Shown here piece after piece: positions 31,583 to 40,288 of a stretch of DNA of 64,000 nt. A program made the translations under genes and the position numbers. The stretch lies in assembly GCA_937965785.1 (NCBI GenBank), contig CALCKT010000064.1, forward strand, positions 1 through 64,000, given 5' to 3'. The notes below the pieces were generated by a model. That model did no database searches. It had not been told where the DNA came from and saw only the letters and a program-made list of their open reading frames with translations. The DNA is from an uncultured Propionibacteriaceae bacterium. Lineage in GTDB: Bacteria; Actinomycetota; Actinomycetes; Propionibacteriales; Propionibacteriaceae. Every line of letters starts with the position of its first letter. The stretch's first letter is position 1.

Positions 31583-32911
31583 TCAGACCCAGATCTTCTC
31601 GAACACCTCCGCCACCAGGTCCTCGAACAGACCCAGCTCCCAGGCGACGTCCAGGGCCGTGTAGCGGGAGCGGTAGTACATCGCCCTGGGGAACAGGGCC
31701 CGCACGTCCTCGCGTGTCACCCCGATGTCTTCTGGGCGCGACGGGGCGCCCGCGCGGCGGAGCCGGTCGGCCAGCACCCGCGTCGGGACGAGCTGCGCCC
31801 GCAGCCGCTCGGTGACCTCGGGCCATCCTGTGACCAGCGGTCGCAGCCGGTCGGCCAGTTCCGTCCCGGCCAGGTACTTGGCCCTCGTCTCGCGCACCGC
31901 GTGATCGGCAAGGGCCCCTTCGAAGCGGTTCCGGATGTCGGCCTCGATCCCGGGCCACGGTGCACGCCGCGCCGCGACGGCGTCGATGTCGATTCCCGAC
32001 AGGTCCCGGCCGATGAGGGCCTCGTAGAAGGCGCACATGGCCAAGGAACCGACGGCCACCTTCGCCCCGTGCGACAACGGCACCTCGAGATCGGCGCCCA
32101 GATGGGCCAGTTCCCACAGGTGGCTGAAATAGTGCTCGGCTCCCGAGGCGGGGCGGGTTCCGCCGTAGGCCTGCATGGCCAGCCCGGACAGGCACAGCCC
32201 CTCCACGAGACCCCGGAATGCGTCGGGTTGTCCCGCGGCGAGGGCGTCGGGATCGGACAGGGCCGTGTCCACCCCCGACTGCACCAGGCGCCACACGTCG
32301 GGGTCGATGGGCTCCACCCCGGTGACGTCCGCCAGGATCCAGTCGGCGCCACCGGGGATCTTCGCCGCCAGGTCGCCGTAGCCCGAGGCCGTCAGGTACG
32401 CAGGGGCGGCCGCCGCGACGTCCAGGTCCATGACGATCACCGCCGGGGCCTTGCAGGCGCGGGTGACCTTCACCCCCTGGCTGCTCATCGGCGCCCCGGA
32501 GCCGGTGTAACCGTCCATCGATGCGGCGGTGCCGACGCAGGCGTAGTCCCGGCCCAGTTCGAAGGCCGCCAGCTTCACCAGGTCATTCAGGGTGCCCGCC
32601 CCGACCGCCACCGGCACCGCGTCCCCCAGCGAGTCCCGGATCCGGTCGGCGTTTTCCTGGGCCGCGTACAGCACCGGACGGCCCGGGAAGACCAGCGGCT
32701 CGGCGAGCGCGGCCCCGGAACCACGCAGCGATTCCTGGACGGCCTCCCCGGCCACCGCGAAGGTGTTCTCGTCGGCGATGACCTTGAAGGGGCCGGGCCC
32801 CAGGTGGGCGGTGATCAGCTCGCCCGCCGAGGCCAGCACCCCGCGGCCCACCGACGCGGCGACCGTGTCGGTGGCGCGGGCGAGCGCGTCGCGCAGGATG
32901 TCGTCAGGCAT
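31583..32911 (-). CDS. glycerol-1-phosphate dehydrogenase-like (AraM family) enzyme
   Basis: 442-residue NAD(P)-dependent iron- or zinc-containing dehydrogenase. Nucleotide-binding GAGTLNDLVKLAAFE (about 103-117) is followed by the family's SMDGYTGSGAP, the metal ligands in GAEHYFSHLWE and LSHGAKVAVGSLA. These match the sn-glycerol-1-phosphate dehydrogenase/AraM branch, not short-chain sorbitol-6-phosphate dehydrogenases. It overlaps the PTS IIA gene by 8 bases at the end of the operon, so it presumably oxidises the phosphorylated polyol delivered by the PTS. Confidence 0.8.
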   Translation of the reverse strand: MPDDILRDALARATDTVAASVGRGVLASAGELITAHLGPGPFKVIADENTFAVAGEAVQESLRGSGAALAEPLVFPGRPVLYAAQENADRIRDSLGDAVPVAVGAGTLNDLVKLAAFELGRDYACVGTAASMDGYTGSGAPMSSQGVKVTRACKAPAVIVMDLDVAAAAPAYLTASGYGDLAAKIPGGADWILADVTGVEPIDPDVWRLVQSGVDTALSDPDALAAGQPDAFRGLVEGLCLSGLAMQAYGGTRPASGAEHYFSHLWELAHLGADLEVPLSHGAKVAVGSLAMCAFYEALIGRDLSGIDIDAVAARRAPWPGIEADIRNRFEGALADHAVRETRAKYLAGTELADRLRPLVTGWPEVTERLRAQLVPTRVLADRLRRAGAPSRPEDIGVTREDVRALFPRAMYYRSRYTALDVAWELGLFEDLVAEVFEKIWV

Positions 32912-33266
32912 CGCCGATCACCAGCCGTGTGCCCGCGGCCAGAGTGGGCTCGGTGTGTGGTCCGCCGAGGTGCAGCGCCCCCGGCAGCCTCGGTTCCGAC
33001 GCGCCGTCGAAGACCAGGGTGACGTGTCCGAGCGCGCCCAGGTTCTTCTCCGCGACATCCCCGATGGCGGTGATCCGCCACTCCTGGTCGCCGATCAGCA
33101 CCGGCTGGTCGACGGCCAGCGGGCTCGTCAGCTCCGACTTGTCGATGACGAAGCAGTACGAACGCAGCTCCTCGGGGGCGTTTCCCGCGAAGGTGATGGC
33201 CATCTGTTCCGCGAGGAAGTCGCTGGCGTCCGGTCCGACTTCGATGATGGTGGTTGAGTAGCCCAT
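32904..33266 (-). CDS. srlB: PTS glucitol/sorbitol-type IIA component
   Basis: 120-residue phosphocarrier of the glucitol PTS family (SrlB/GutB-like). It starts MGYSTTIIEVGPDASDFLAEQMAITFAG in the way of that family, and the later DVAEKNLGALGHVTLVFDGA contains a candidate phospho-His (GHVTL). It lies 34 bases after the IIB-C gene and overlaps the dehydrogenase. Receives phosphate from HPr and passes it to the Cys of the IIB domain. Confidence 0.85.
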   Translation of the reverse strand: MGYSTTIIEVGPDASDFLAEQMAITFAGNAPEELRSYCFVIDKSELTSPLAVDQPVLIGDQEWRITAIGDVAEKNLGALGHVTLVFDGASEPRLPGALHLGGPHTEPTLAAGTRLVIGDA

Positions 33267-33300
33267 GGGAAAATCCTTTCAGGTTGTTCGGGTCGGGTGG

Positions 33301-34329
33301 TCAGGACTGCGGGTAGAGGCCGATGCTGGCCAGCCAGGCGATGGCGACGCGCGGAACGCCGTTGAGGAACCGCGAGTACAGCACCGCGGGAACGCCGACC
33401 TCGATGGTCTCGGGTTCCGCCTCCCCGAGTCCCATGCCCACGGGGATGAAGTCGCAGGCGTTCTGGGTGTTGATGGCGAACAGCGCGGGCAGCGCCAACT
33501 GGGGCGGGATTCTGCCCTTGCCGATCTCCACGCCGATGAGGGTGCCGATGATCTGGGCGATGACCGCTCCGGGGCCGAGCAGCGGCGACAGGAAGGGCAG
33601 CGAGCAGATGAGCCCCAGCGCCATCAGGCCCCAGCCGCTTCCGGCGAGGGGGGTCAGCAGGTGGGAGAACCAGTCGCCCAGACCCGAGGCCTGGATGATG
33701 CCGATCAGCATGGCGACGAAACCCATGAACGGCAGGATGGTGTTGATCATCATCTGCACGGCGTTGCGGCCGGCCTGGTAGAACACGGCGATGACCTTGC
33801 CCGCACCCAGCCCGATCTTCTCCAGCAGCGACTTCTTCTGCTTCGTTGCCATCTGCTCGGTGAGTTTCATGGGGCGTCCGTCCTCCCTGGTGGGGATGGA
33901 CTTCTCCGCCGGTGCGGTGGCCGCCGCTGCCTGCGCCCCGGCGACCTCGTCGGCATCCGCGAGACGCACCTGGTCCATCCCGACGGCGGAGACGTAGATG
34001 CCCTCGTGGATGTGCTGGGCCAGGGGGCCGGTCTTGCCGGTGGGCACGACGTTGATGGTGGGGATGCCCTTCTTCGGGTAGAGGCCGCAGCGCAGCGACC
34101 CCCCGCAGTCGATGACCACGCAGCAGTGTTCGTCGTCGGGCACCCGGGTGTTGAACCCGTTGACGGCCTCCGCGCCGGTTAGCTCGGCGATCCTGTCGAC
34201 CACCTCGGGTTTCTGCCCGCCACCGACGATGTAGACGACCTTGTTGCGTTTCTCGTCCGGGGTGATGGTCAGGGGACCGCCGTAGCCGCCGGGACCCTTG
34301 GAGACGGTGATCGTGCGGAACTCAGACAT
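33301..34329 (-). CDS. srlE: PTS glucitol/sorbitol-type IIB-IIC component
   Basis: 342 residues. An N-terminal IIB domain with the phosphocysteine region VVIDCGGSLRCGLYPKKGIPT (about 71-91), then a linker and a membrane domain of several segments (for example MINTILPFMGFVAMLIGI and SLPFLSPLLGPGAVIAQIIG). This is the SrlE arrangement. Its start overlaps the IIC gene's stop by 8 bases. Together with SrlA-like and SrlB-like proteins it forms a full transporter. Confidence 0.87.
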   Translation of the reverse strand: MSEFRTITVSKGPGGYGGPLTITPDEKRNKVVYIVGGGQKPEVVDRIAELTGAEAVNGFNTRVPDDEHCCVVIDCGGSLRCGLYPKKGIPTINVVPTGKTGPLAQHIHEGIYVSAVGMDQVRLADADEVAGAQAAAATAPAEKSIPTREDGRPMKLTEQMATKQKKSLLEKIGLGAGKVIAVFYQAGRNAVQMMINTILPFMGFVAMLIGIIQASGLGDWFSHLLTPLAGSGWGLMALGLICSLPFLSPLLGPGAVIAQIIGTLIGVEIGKGRIPPQLALPALFAINTQNACDFIPVGMGLGEAEPETIEVGVPAVLYSRFLNGVPRVAIAWLASIGLYPQS

Positions 34330-34906
34330 GAGCGTGCACCTCCTTCGACAACGTGACGCCCTGCTGTTTCGCGACGTAGGCGGTGGTGAAGTCCGTCACC
34401 CAGCCGCCGAAGAAGTTCAGGACGGCGCCGAGCAGCAGGTAACGGATGGCGAGGTCGCCGGTGGGCAGCTGCAGGGTGATGATGCCCTGCGCGATGCCCG
34501 CCCACACGAACAGCTCACCCGGGTTGTTGTGCGGGAACAGGCCGTTGTTGGTGTGCACCATCTGGGCGACGGAGGCGTAGTAGCCGGGTTTGTAGGCCTC
34601 GGGCAGGAAACGGCCGAGGGTGAAGGCCGCCGGGTTGGTCAGGAAGAAGGCCCCGATCCACGGCAGGATCAGGTAGCGGCTGATCACGTTGCGGCCGGCC
34701 TTCGCGGCGAGCTTGTTGATGCGTTCCTCCCCGATCAGGGCGATCAGGGAGTTCATGGCGATCAGCAGCATCAGGACGAGCGGCACGATGTTGGTCATCC
34801 AGCCCAGGAACGTTTCCGCTCCCTTCCGGAACAGCCCGACGAACCATTCCGCTGCCAGAACCATCCCGTCCTGGGCGGCGGCCATCCAGTTCAAAAAGTC
34901 GGACAT
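34322..34906 (-). CDS. srlA: PTS glucitol/sorbitol-type IIC component
   Basis: 194-residue membrane subunit, close in length to SrlA (about 187). It contains GAETFLGWMTNIVPLVLMLL, NVISRYLILPWIGAFFLTNPAAFTLGRFLPE and the closing FFGGWVTDFTTAYVAKQQG. About 100 bases separate it from the GutM-like gene upstream. The conserved block before 'TNPAAFTLGRFLPE' is the family signature. Confidence 0.85.
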   Translation of the reverse strand: MSDFLNWMAAAQDGMVLAAEWFVGLFRKGAETFLGWMTNIVPLVLMLLIAMNSLIALIGEERINKLAAKAGRNVISRYLILPWIGAFFLTNPAAFTLGRFLPEAYKPGYYASVAQMVHTNNGLFPHNNPGELFVWAGIAQGIITLQLPTGDLAIRYLLLGAVLNFFGGWVTDFTTAYVAKQQGVTLSKEVHAHV

Positions 34907-35009
34907 CTCAACTCCTTTCGGGTGTTTTCGGGCATGACGGACCCGTCAGGCCCGGTGGGACCCGGGCTGTCGTGCCCGGGGTGTGGATTGGGAAAAAGAA
35001 GAGGGGGCG

Positions 35010-35477
35010 TCAGTCCGCGGCCGGGGTGGGGGTCCTGCGGCGGAAGGTTCCCTTGACCTTCTTGACGGTGCGGGCCAGGGCGCTCGGCGGTTCGGGGGCC
35101 TGGCCTCCGGCGGTGACGATCCGGTAGTTCTCGCGGGCGTTCGCGACGGCTTTGCGGACCTGTCTGCCGTGGTGGGCGGCGTCGGCCGGGTCGATGTCGG
35201 CGATGTTCTGGCCCGTGAAGTCCTCGAATCCGCGGAACCGGGCCATCACCGTGACCCCGTTCAGCCGGTGACCCTCGGTGATCACGCCGTCGGCGTCGAC
35301 GCCGAACAGGACGATCGCGCCCTGCACGACGCCGCCCTTGAACCGCCCCATCGCAACCCGCCCGCGGCGGCGCATGGCGACGAACAGTTTAGTGAACGAC
35401 TGGGTCTGCTTGAAGGACAGGTAGGACTGCAACACCCAGGCGGCGCCCAGGGCGGCGAGAAAGATCCAGAACGTCAT
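35010..35477 (-). CDS. srlM: glucitol operon activator-like protein (GutM/SrlM)
   Basis: 155 residues with one N-terminal hydrophobic segment (FWIFLAALGAAWVLQSYLS), then a domain with FTKLFVAMRRRGRVAMGRFKGGVVQGAIVLFGVDADGVI, which is the GutM pattern. GutM-type proteins enhance expression of glucitol operons in enteric bacteria. The C-terminus is basic. It sits 4 bases after the regulator gene and before the permease, as in sorbitol operons. Confidence 0.82.
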   Translation of the reverse strand: MTFWIFLAALGAAWVLQSYLSFKQTQSFTKLFVAMRRRGRVAMGRFKGGVVQGAIVLFGVDADGVITEGHRLNGVTVMARFRGFEDFTGQNIADIDPADAAHHGRQVRKAVANARENYRIVTAGGQAPEPPSALARTVKKVKGTFRRRTPTPAAD

Positions 35478-35481
35478 CGTC

Positions 35482-37359
35482 TCAGCTTTCTGTGAGCGGA
35501 TTGGTGGCGAGGAAGTAGTAGAACTCCTCGAAGGTGGTCAGGTGGGAGATCCGTGTCAGCAGGTCCCGGCGGGTGCCGAGCCGCAGCACGGCGTCGTAGA
35601 CGGGCACGAGAACGCTCTCGCCGCGCCGCGGGTCCTGCGGGACCCCCAGCAGGATGATCAACCGCACCCCGTCCTCGTCGGGTTGCCGGGGAACCACGCC
35701 GACGGCCAGCAGCACGCCGGAACCGGAGGTGAGGGTGGTGTGCGGGAACCCGACCCAGGAGTCGAGCTGGGTGGGGGAGAGGCGTTCGCGTTCCCGGATG
35801 CGCTCCCCGAAACCCTGCTCCGCCAGACCACGGGCCTCGAGGTGACCGGTCATGTAGTCGACGGCGTCGGCGTATCCGGTGCCGGGCGGCAGCGCGAAGA
35901 AGTGCTGCTCGTCGAGGGCACTGGCCAGGATGCCGCCGTCCGAACCGGGGGGCCGCATGTGGTGGCGGTCCAGTTCCCGGGCCAGGGCGTGGCGATCCAG
36001 GATGTGACCCACGCGCAGGACCGGCACCGGGGCGGAAACCGGGTGGTCGCCGGTGGTGACCACCAGGTCGACCCCGGCGAGTTCGTCCCTTGTGACGGCG
36101 GAGGGCAACAGCAGGTACTGCGTCGCCGAGGGCAGCAGCTTGGACAGCTGGAGGCGCACCAGCTCGGCAGTGACCCGGCCCGTCGAGGTGATGACCGCGA
36201 CCCGCAGCGGCAGACGTGGGTTCCGGTCCGCGGCCTCCAGGAACACCTGGAAATAGGCCGTCAGGAAACCGAGCTCCGAGCCGTCGACGGGCAGTCCCAC
36301 CCGCTCCTCGATCACCCGCGCGGCCACCGTCGCCATGCGGTGGGCGACGGGGAACTCCTGGCCGATGCTGGCCACCCCCGAGTCGTCCACCCAGATCCGG
36401 TACCGCATCCGGTTGATCATGTAGGCCAGGTGCCTGGTGAACTCGGCGAGCTGTGGGGCACCCCGCAGGTCGATCTGCATCTCGGTGTGAATGGCCCCCA
36501 GGGTCCGTTCCACCAGCTCCTCGATGGGTTCGCTGTGGTCGCCGAGGTCCGTGGCGAGTTCGCTGTCGCTCGGGGCCCGCATGCCCGCTATCGGGAGTGC
36601 CAGGAAGGTCACCTCGTCGCCGGCCAGCTCAACCCCGTCGTCGGCCAGGCGTAGGGTGAGGCGTTCGGCCAGCGCGTGGGCCGGGGTGCCCGGCAGCTCC
36701 CGGTACCGGGCGGGCAATGTCCCCAGGGGGCGGGACTGGCGGGTCCGGTCCGTGGCCACGACGGCCCAGCGGGTCAACTCGGGGATGTGGACGGGATCCA
36801 ACCCGGCCTCGGCGGTCAGCCCGGCGACCGCCTCCTCGATCCGTTGCCAACTCGGGTGGTGGTCGTAGGCGGCGGGGTAGTGGTGCCGAAGGATCAGCAG
36901 GCGTTGCTGCAGCTCCGGGCCGCGCAGCACCAGACCGACATGGGTGCGTCCCTCGATCTCCAGTTCCCACTCGCCGACGTGTTCCCGAACCCGGTTGAGG
37001 TCCGCCACCACCGTCGTGCGGCCCACCGACATCTCCTGCGCCAGTTCCTCGATCCTCACGGGTTGGGTGGCGCGGAACAGGCGGGCGACGATGAACGAGG
37101 CCCGGGCAGTGGGGTCGTTGAAGGAGGTGCTGGAGGCCAGCCCGGAACGGACGGCCCGGTAGCGGGGCGGGTCGGCCACCAGCAGGCGGTAGCGGCCCTC
37201 CACCAGGGTGATGGAGGCGGCCTGGCCGAGCAGTTCCTGCAGCGATGCCACCTCACCGGCGACGGTGCGGCGGCTCACCCCGAGCAGGGAGGCGAACTCG
37301 TCGGCCGAGGTGGCGCGCGTGGATTCCAGCGCGTTCAGGATTTGTGCTGCCCTGCTCAC
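35482..37359 (-). CDS. PRD-containing PTS-controlled activator (MtlR/LicR type)
   Basis: 625 residues, GTG start with AAAGGAG upstream. Domains in order: a helix-turn-helix at 1-60 (AAQILNALESTRATSADEFASLLGVSRRTVAGEVASLQE), a second HTH near 110-130, two PRDs with regulatory His residues in the middle third, a IIB-like domain around 390-450, and a IIA-like domain from about 500 with the phospho-His in WVGFPHTTL. PTS phosphorylation state would set its activity. It sits inside the operon it presumably controls. Confidence 0.85.
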   Translation of the reverse strand: MSRAAQILNALESTRATSADEFASLLGVSRRTVAGEVASLQELLGQAASITLVEGRYRLLVADPPRYRAVRSGLASSTSFNDPTARASFIVARLFRATQPVRIEELAQEMSVGRTTVVADLNRVREHVGEWELEIEGRTHVGLVLRGPELQQRLLILRHHYPAAYDHHPSWQRIEEAVAGLTAEAGLDPVHIPELTRWAVVATDRTRQSRPLGTLPARYRELPGTPAHALAERLTLRLADDGVELAGDEVTFLALPIAGMRAPSDSELATDLGDHSEPIEELVERTLGAIHTEMQIDLRGAPQLAEFTRHLAYMINRMRYRIWVDDSGVASIGQEFPVAHRMATVAARVIEERVGLPVDGSELGFLTAYFQVFLEAADRNPRLPLRVAVITSTGRVTAELVRLQLSKLLPSATQYLLLPSAVTRDELAGVDLVVTTGDHPVSAPVPVLRVGHILDRHALARELDRHHMRPPGSDGGILASALDEQHFFALPPGTGYADAVDYMTGHLEARGLAEQGFGERIRERERLSPTQLDSWVGFPHTTLTSGSGVLLAVGVVPRQPDEDGVRLIILLGVPQDPRRGESVLVPVYDAVLRLGTRRDLLTRISHLTTFEEFYYFLATNPLTES

Positions 37360-37399
37360 CTCGGCTCCTTTGCTCGTTCGTCGTTGGGTGGGTATCGGC

Positions 37400-38473
37400 T
37401 CAGGCCTGGCCGGAGCCGTCGCCGCCGAAGAAGCTGTCCCAGGGGACGGCCACGGGCTGGTCCAGGCCGACCACCTCGTAGAGGTGACGCAGCAGCGGGA
37501 ACCTCTCCGGGGGCACGATGCCGCGTTCGGTCAGGCGGACCATGGCCTTGCCGATCACGACGATGGCCGCGGCGCCCTCCAGGGTCACGCCGGGCATCTG
37601 AGCGCGGGCCTGGCTGAAGGTCATCCCCGACCCGACCAGCCGGCCGCACCGTACGTTGCGACCACCCATGGACGTGACGAAGCAGTCGCCGATCCCGGGC
37701 AGGCCGATGGGGGTGGTGGGTTTGCCGCCCAGCAGCTCCATGAACTGGATCATCTCCACGGAGGCCTGCCCGAACAGGGCCGCCCCGTAGTTGTAGTTGA
37801 CGTAACGGTCCCCGGCCGCCTCGCCCATCGCGTCGAGCAGACCCTGCATGAAACCGGCACCGAAGGCGTAACAGTTCTTCGTCGCCGCACACACCTCGAC
37901 GCCCACGAGGTCGGTGTTGTTCCACACGTGGTAGTGCTCGGTGGCGAACAGTTCGCGCCAGCGCGCCAGGATCTCGGGGTCCTCGCCGGTGAACACGACG
38001 CTGGTGTGGCGGTGCACCGCCACCTCGCCCGCGATGGAGGGTCCCGCGATCGCGGAGATGCTCACCTTGGAGCGCAGCTCCTCGGGGAGGCGGGAGGCGA
38101 GTGCCCGGGGCAGGATGGTGAGGTTGCCGTCGTCGTCGGCCTGCATGCCCTTGGCGAGGGCTATCACGTGCATTCCGGGGCGCAGCAGGGAGGCGAACTG
38201 GTCGCCGGCCCAGTCAACCCCGAACGAGTTGACCCCGCTCATCACGAGCTCAACCCCCTCGAAGGCCCGCGGCGCGTCCTCCAGCTGGTGGGCGGTCACC
38301 CCTTCGGGCACCTTCAGGCCCAGGTTCGGGTGGATGCCCGTTTCCTGGATGGATGCGATGATCTCCCGGTCGAGGTGGGTACCGACCAGACGCACCTCGT
38401 GGCCGTTGTCGGTCAGGGGGGTGGCCAGGGCGGTGGCCATGATTCCCGAGCCAAGCACGGTGATGACTGCCAT
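37400..38473 (-). CDS. GpsA-like NAD(P)-dependent glycerol-3-phosphate dehydrogenase
   Basis: 357 residues with a Rossmann start TVLGSGIMATALATPLTDNGHEV, the catalytic Lys in VEVCAATKNCYAFGAGFMQG, and the substrate-binding GLPGIGDCFVTSMGGRN. These are GpsA-family blocks, but several differ from housekeeping GpsA (no GAWGTALA, ATKNC rather than ALKNV), so it may act on a related polyol phosphate. First gene of the PTS operon, with 40 bases to the activator gene. Confidence 0.8.
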   Translation of the reverse strand: MAVITVLGSGIMATALATPLTDNGHEVRLVGTHLDREIIASIQETGIHPNLGLKVPEGVTAHQLEDAPRAFEGVELVMSGVNSFGVDWAGDQFASLLRPGMHVIALAKGMQADDDGNLTILPRALASRLPEELRSKVSISAIAGPSIAGEVAVHRHTSVVFTGEDPEILARWRELFATEHYHVWNNTDLVGVEVCAATKNCYAFGAGFMQGLLDAMGEAAGDRYVNYNYGAALFGQASVEMIQFMELLGGKPTTPIGLPGIGDCFVTSMGGRNVRCGRLVGSGMTFSQARAQMPGVTLEGAAAIVVIGKAMVRLTERGIVPPERFPLLRHLYEVVGLDQPVAVPWDSFFGGDGSGQA

Positions 38474-38629
38474 GGTTCCTTCTTCCTCGCGCTGCCTTGC
38501 GCGGATCGGCTGGTTTCCCCGACGCTAATCGGCGCAGCCGGGAAAAAGCCATAGGAATTGGGCCAGGGTTCTGCACACGGATTGCGACTAAGCGGCCTAA
38601 TCCGTCGTCATCCCCCCGGGGCAGCGGGG

Positions 38630-39325
38630 TCACAGGTGTTTGAGGGCCTCCCGGCGGCTCAGGCCGCTGAGCCGCGATCCGCGCGTCTCCACGAAGGCCT
38701 TCACCCAGTCCGGGTCGATGCGGGCGTGTTGCCGCAGCGCCCAGCCGATGGCCTTGCGGATGAAGAACTCGGAGCCGTACCGCGACCCCTCCAGGTTGGA
38801 GTCGATGGCGTGGCCGAGCAGCTCCAGGTCGATGGAGGTCTTGCGCTGCAGCTGGCAGATGATGGAGATGCGACGCAACCACAGGTCGTCTCCCGTGGCC
38901 CAGTCCCAAACCACGGCCCGCGCCCCGGGGGTGGTCGCGACCACGTTTTCCACCAGGGGAGAGGCGATCCCGTCGACGACATCCCACCAGGCCCCGGTCG
39001 TGGCGAGGTGCCGGTACAGCTCCAGGGCGCCGAGGTCCTGCCAGTCGCGGGCGTCGCGGTGGCCCGCGATCTCCAGCGCCGCGTACCAGTGTTCCCGGTG
39101 CGTGACCTCGTCCCACAGCTCCCGGACGGCCCGTTCCCACTGGTCGCGGCCGGTCAGGGGGTGTTCCTTCAGCAGGGTCTTGGTGATGCGCCGCACCTCG
39201 GGCAGCCGCACCCCGTGGAAGGGCAGCGCCGACTTCATGTAGGCCTGCTCCCGGGCGGCCTTCCCGGGATCACCGGCGGCGGCGAGCACGCCGCGGATCT
39301 CGTCGACGAGCTGCACGGAGGTCAT
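38630..39325 (-). CDS. DNA alkylation repair protein, AlkD-like
   Basis: 231-residue HEAT-repeat protein of the AlkD DNA glycosylase family, which removes positively charged alkylated purines. It shows KSALPFHGVRLPEVRRITKTLL near the start, the aromatic pairs around DVVDGIASPLVENV, LWLRRISIICQLQRK and SRYGSEFFIRKAIGWALRQHARIDPDWVKAFV, where the family's DNA-contacting Trp/Asp/Arg set lies. Single gene. Confidence 0.82.
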   Translation of the reverse strand: MTSVQLVDEIRGVLAAAGDPGKAAREQAYMKSALPFHGVRLPEVRRITKTLLKEHPLTGRDQWERAVRELWDEVTHREHWYAALEIAGHRDARDWQDLGALELYRHLATTGAWWDVVDGIASPLVENVVATTPGARAVVWDWATGDDLWLRRISIICQLQRKTSIDLELLGHAIDSNLEGSRYGSEFFIRKAIGWALRQHARIDPDWVKAFVETRGSRLSGLSRREALKHL

Positions 39326-39586
39326 GGGGTCAATCTACTCGCACGGACATCGATTGCCGCTTTCCTCGACGAGCTGCCGGCGAGGATCCGAAGGGCCGGG
39401 ACCGGGCGGTTCCGCTTGCCCACTCGTCGTCTGCTTGCGCTGTAGCGCTGGCGTTCGACGGTTGGGCTGGCGGATGGTGGGAAGGCCAGCGGATGGCGCG
39501 GCCCGATGCGCCGGTCGTGAACCGGGGTCCGTGACCCGGAGGGCCGACGGCCCGTTGAACCGCCTCCAAGTCCTGTAAAGCCAGCC

Positions 39587-39622
39587 TTGACAGAAGTGGC
39601 GGTGTAAACCTACTCTTTACAC
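39587..39622 (+). promoter_or_regulatory. leaderless promoter with operator dyad
   Basis: TTGACA (39587-39592), 18 bases, TACTCT (39611-39616), then the ATG at 39623, only six bases beyond the -10, so the transcript should start on the start codon. The perfect inverted repeat GTGTAAA/TTTACAC (39602-39608 and 39616-39622) covers the -10 and start point, the position of an autorepressor site. Confidence 0.65.
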
Positions 39623-40288
39623 ATGTCGACCGACGATGTGACCTCCGAGGAGCTCGCGAGGCGTCTTCGGAAGATCGGCTCCCTGGTGGCGGCGGAGCTC
39701 GCCGCTGCCGACGATCCGGACGCCCCCGGGGGCGACATGACCCACTCCCTGGCCGCCGTGCGCTCGCTCCAGTCGCTGACCGACGAGATCCTGGCCCGGC
39801 TCGTCACCGCGGCCCGCGGGAGGGGGGTCACCTGGCAGGCCATCGGCGATGCCCTGGGTACCAGCCGCCAGGCGGCCTTCCAGCGTTTCGGAAACCCGAC
39901 CGACCCGAGAACAGGAAAACCCATGAAGAAACCCACCGATTTCGAACTCCGCGCCGCCGTCGAGAAGGCGGAGGCATTCCTCGACGCCATCGAGGAGCAC
40001 GAATGGCAGAAGGCCAACGAGCTGGCGGGGCCGCGCGCCGGATGGCAGCTCGACGCCGAACGGCTGGCCGACGCCTGGGCGCAGGTGATCGCGCTGGGTG
40101 GGGAGCTCGAACGGCGCGGCACCCCGACACCCTTGGTCCTGTCGGGCGGGGTAGTCGTGGTGGAGGAACCCCTTCACATGGAGGCCGCCGACCTCGTGGC
40201 CCGCATCAGCTACAACAGCGACGGCGACATGATCGGCCTGTGGTTCCTGCCCTCGGGGCAGGCGCTCGTGGAGGAAGAACGGCAATGA
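39623..40288 (+). CDS. HTH protein with C-terminal DUF3887-like domain
   Basis: 221 residues. An N-terminal helical region with a helix-turn-helix (GVTWQAIGDALGTSRQAAFQRFG, about 69-91) is followed from about 105 by a DUF3887-like alpha/beta domain (FELRAAVEKAEAFLDAIEEHEWQKANEL, then VARISYNSDGDMIGLWFLP). It is likely the repressor for the dyad overlapping its own start. The stop overlaps the protease start by 4 bases. No ribosome site is present, in agreement with a leaderless message. Confidence 0.7.
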   Translation: MSTDDVTSEELARRLRKIGSLVAAELAAADDPDAPGGDMTHSLAAVRSLQSLTDEILARLVTAARGRGVTWQAIGDALGTSRQAAFQRFGNPTDPRTGKPMKKPTDFELRAAVEKAEAFLDAIEEHEWQKANELAGPRAGWQLDAERLADAWAQVIALGGELERRGTPTPLVLSGGVVVVEEPLHMEAADLVARISYNSDGDMIGLWFLPSGQALVEEERQ

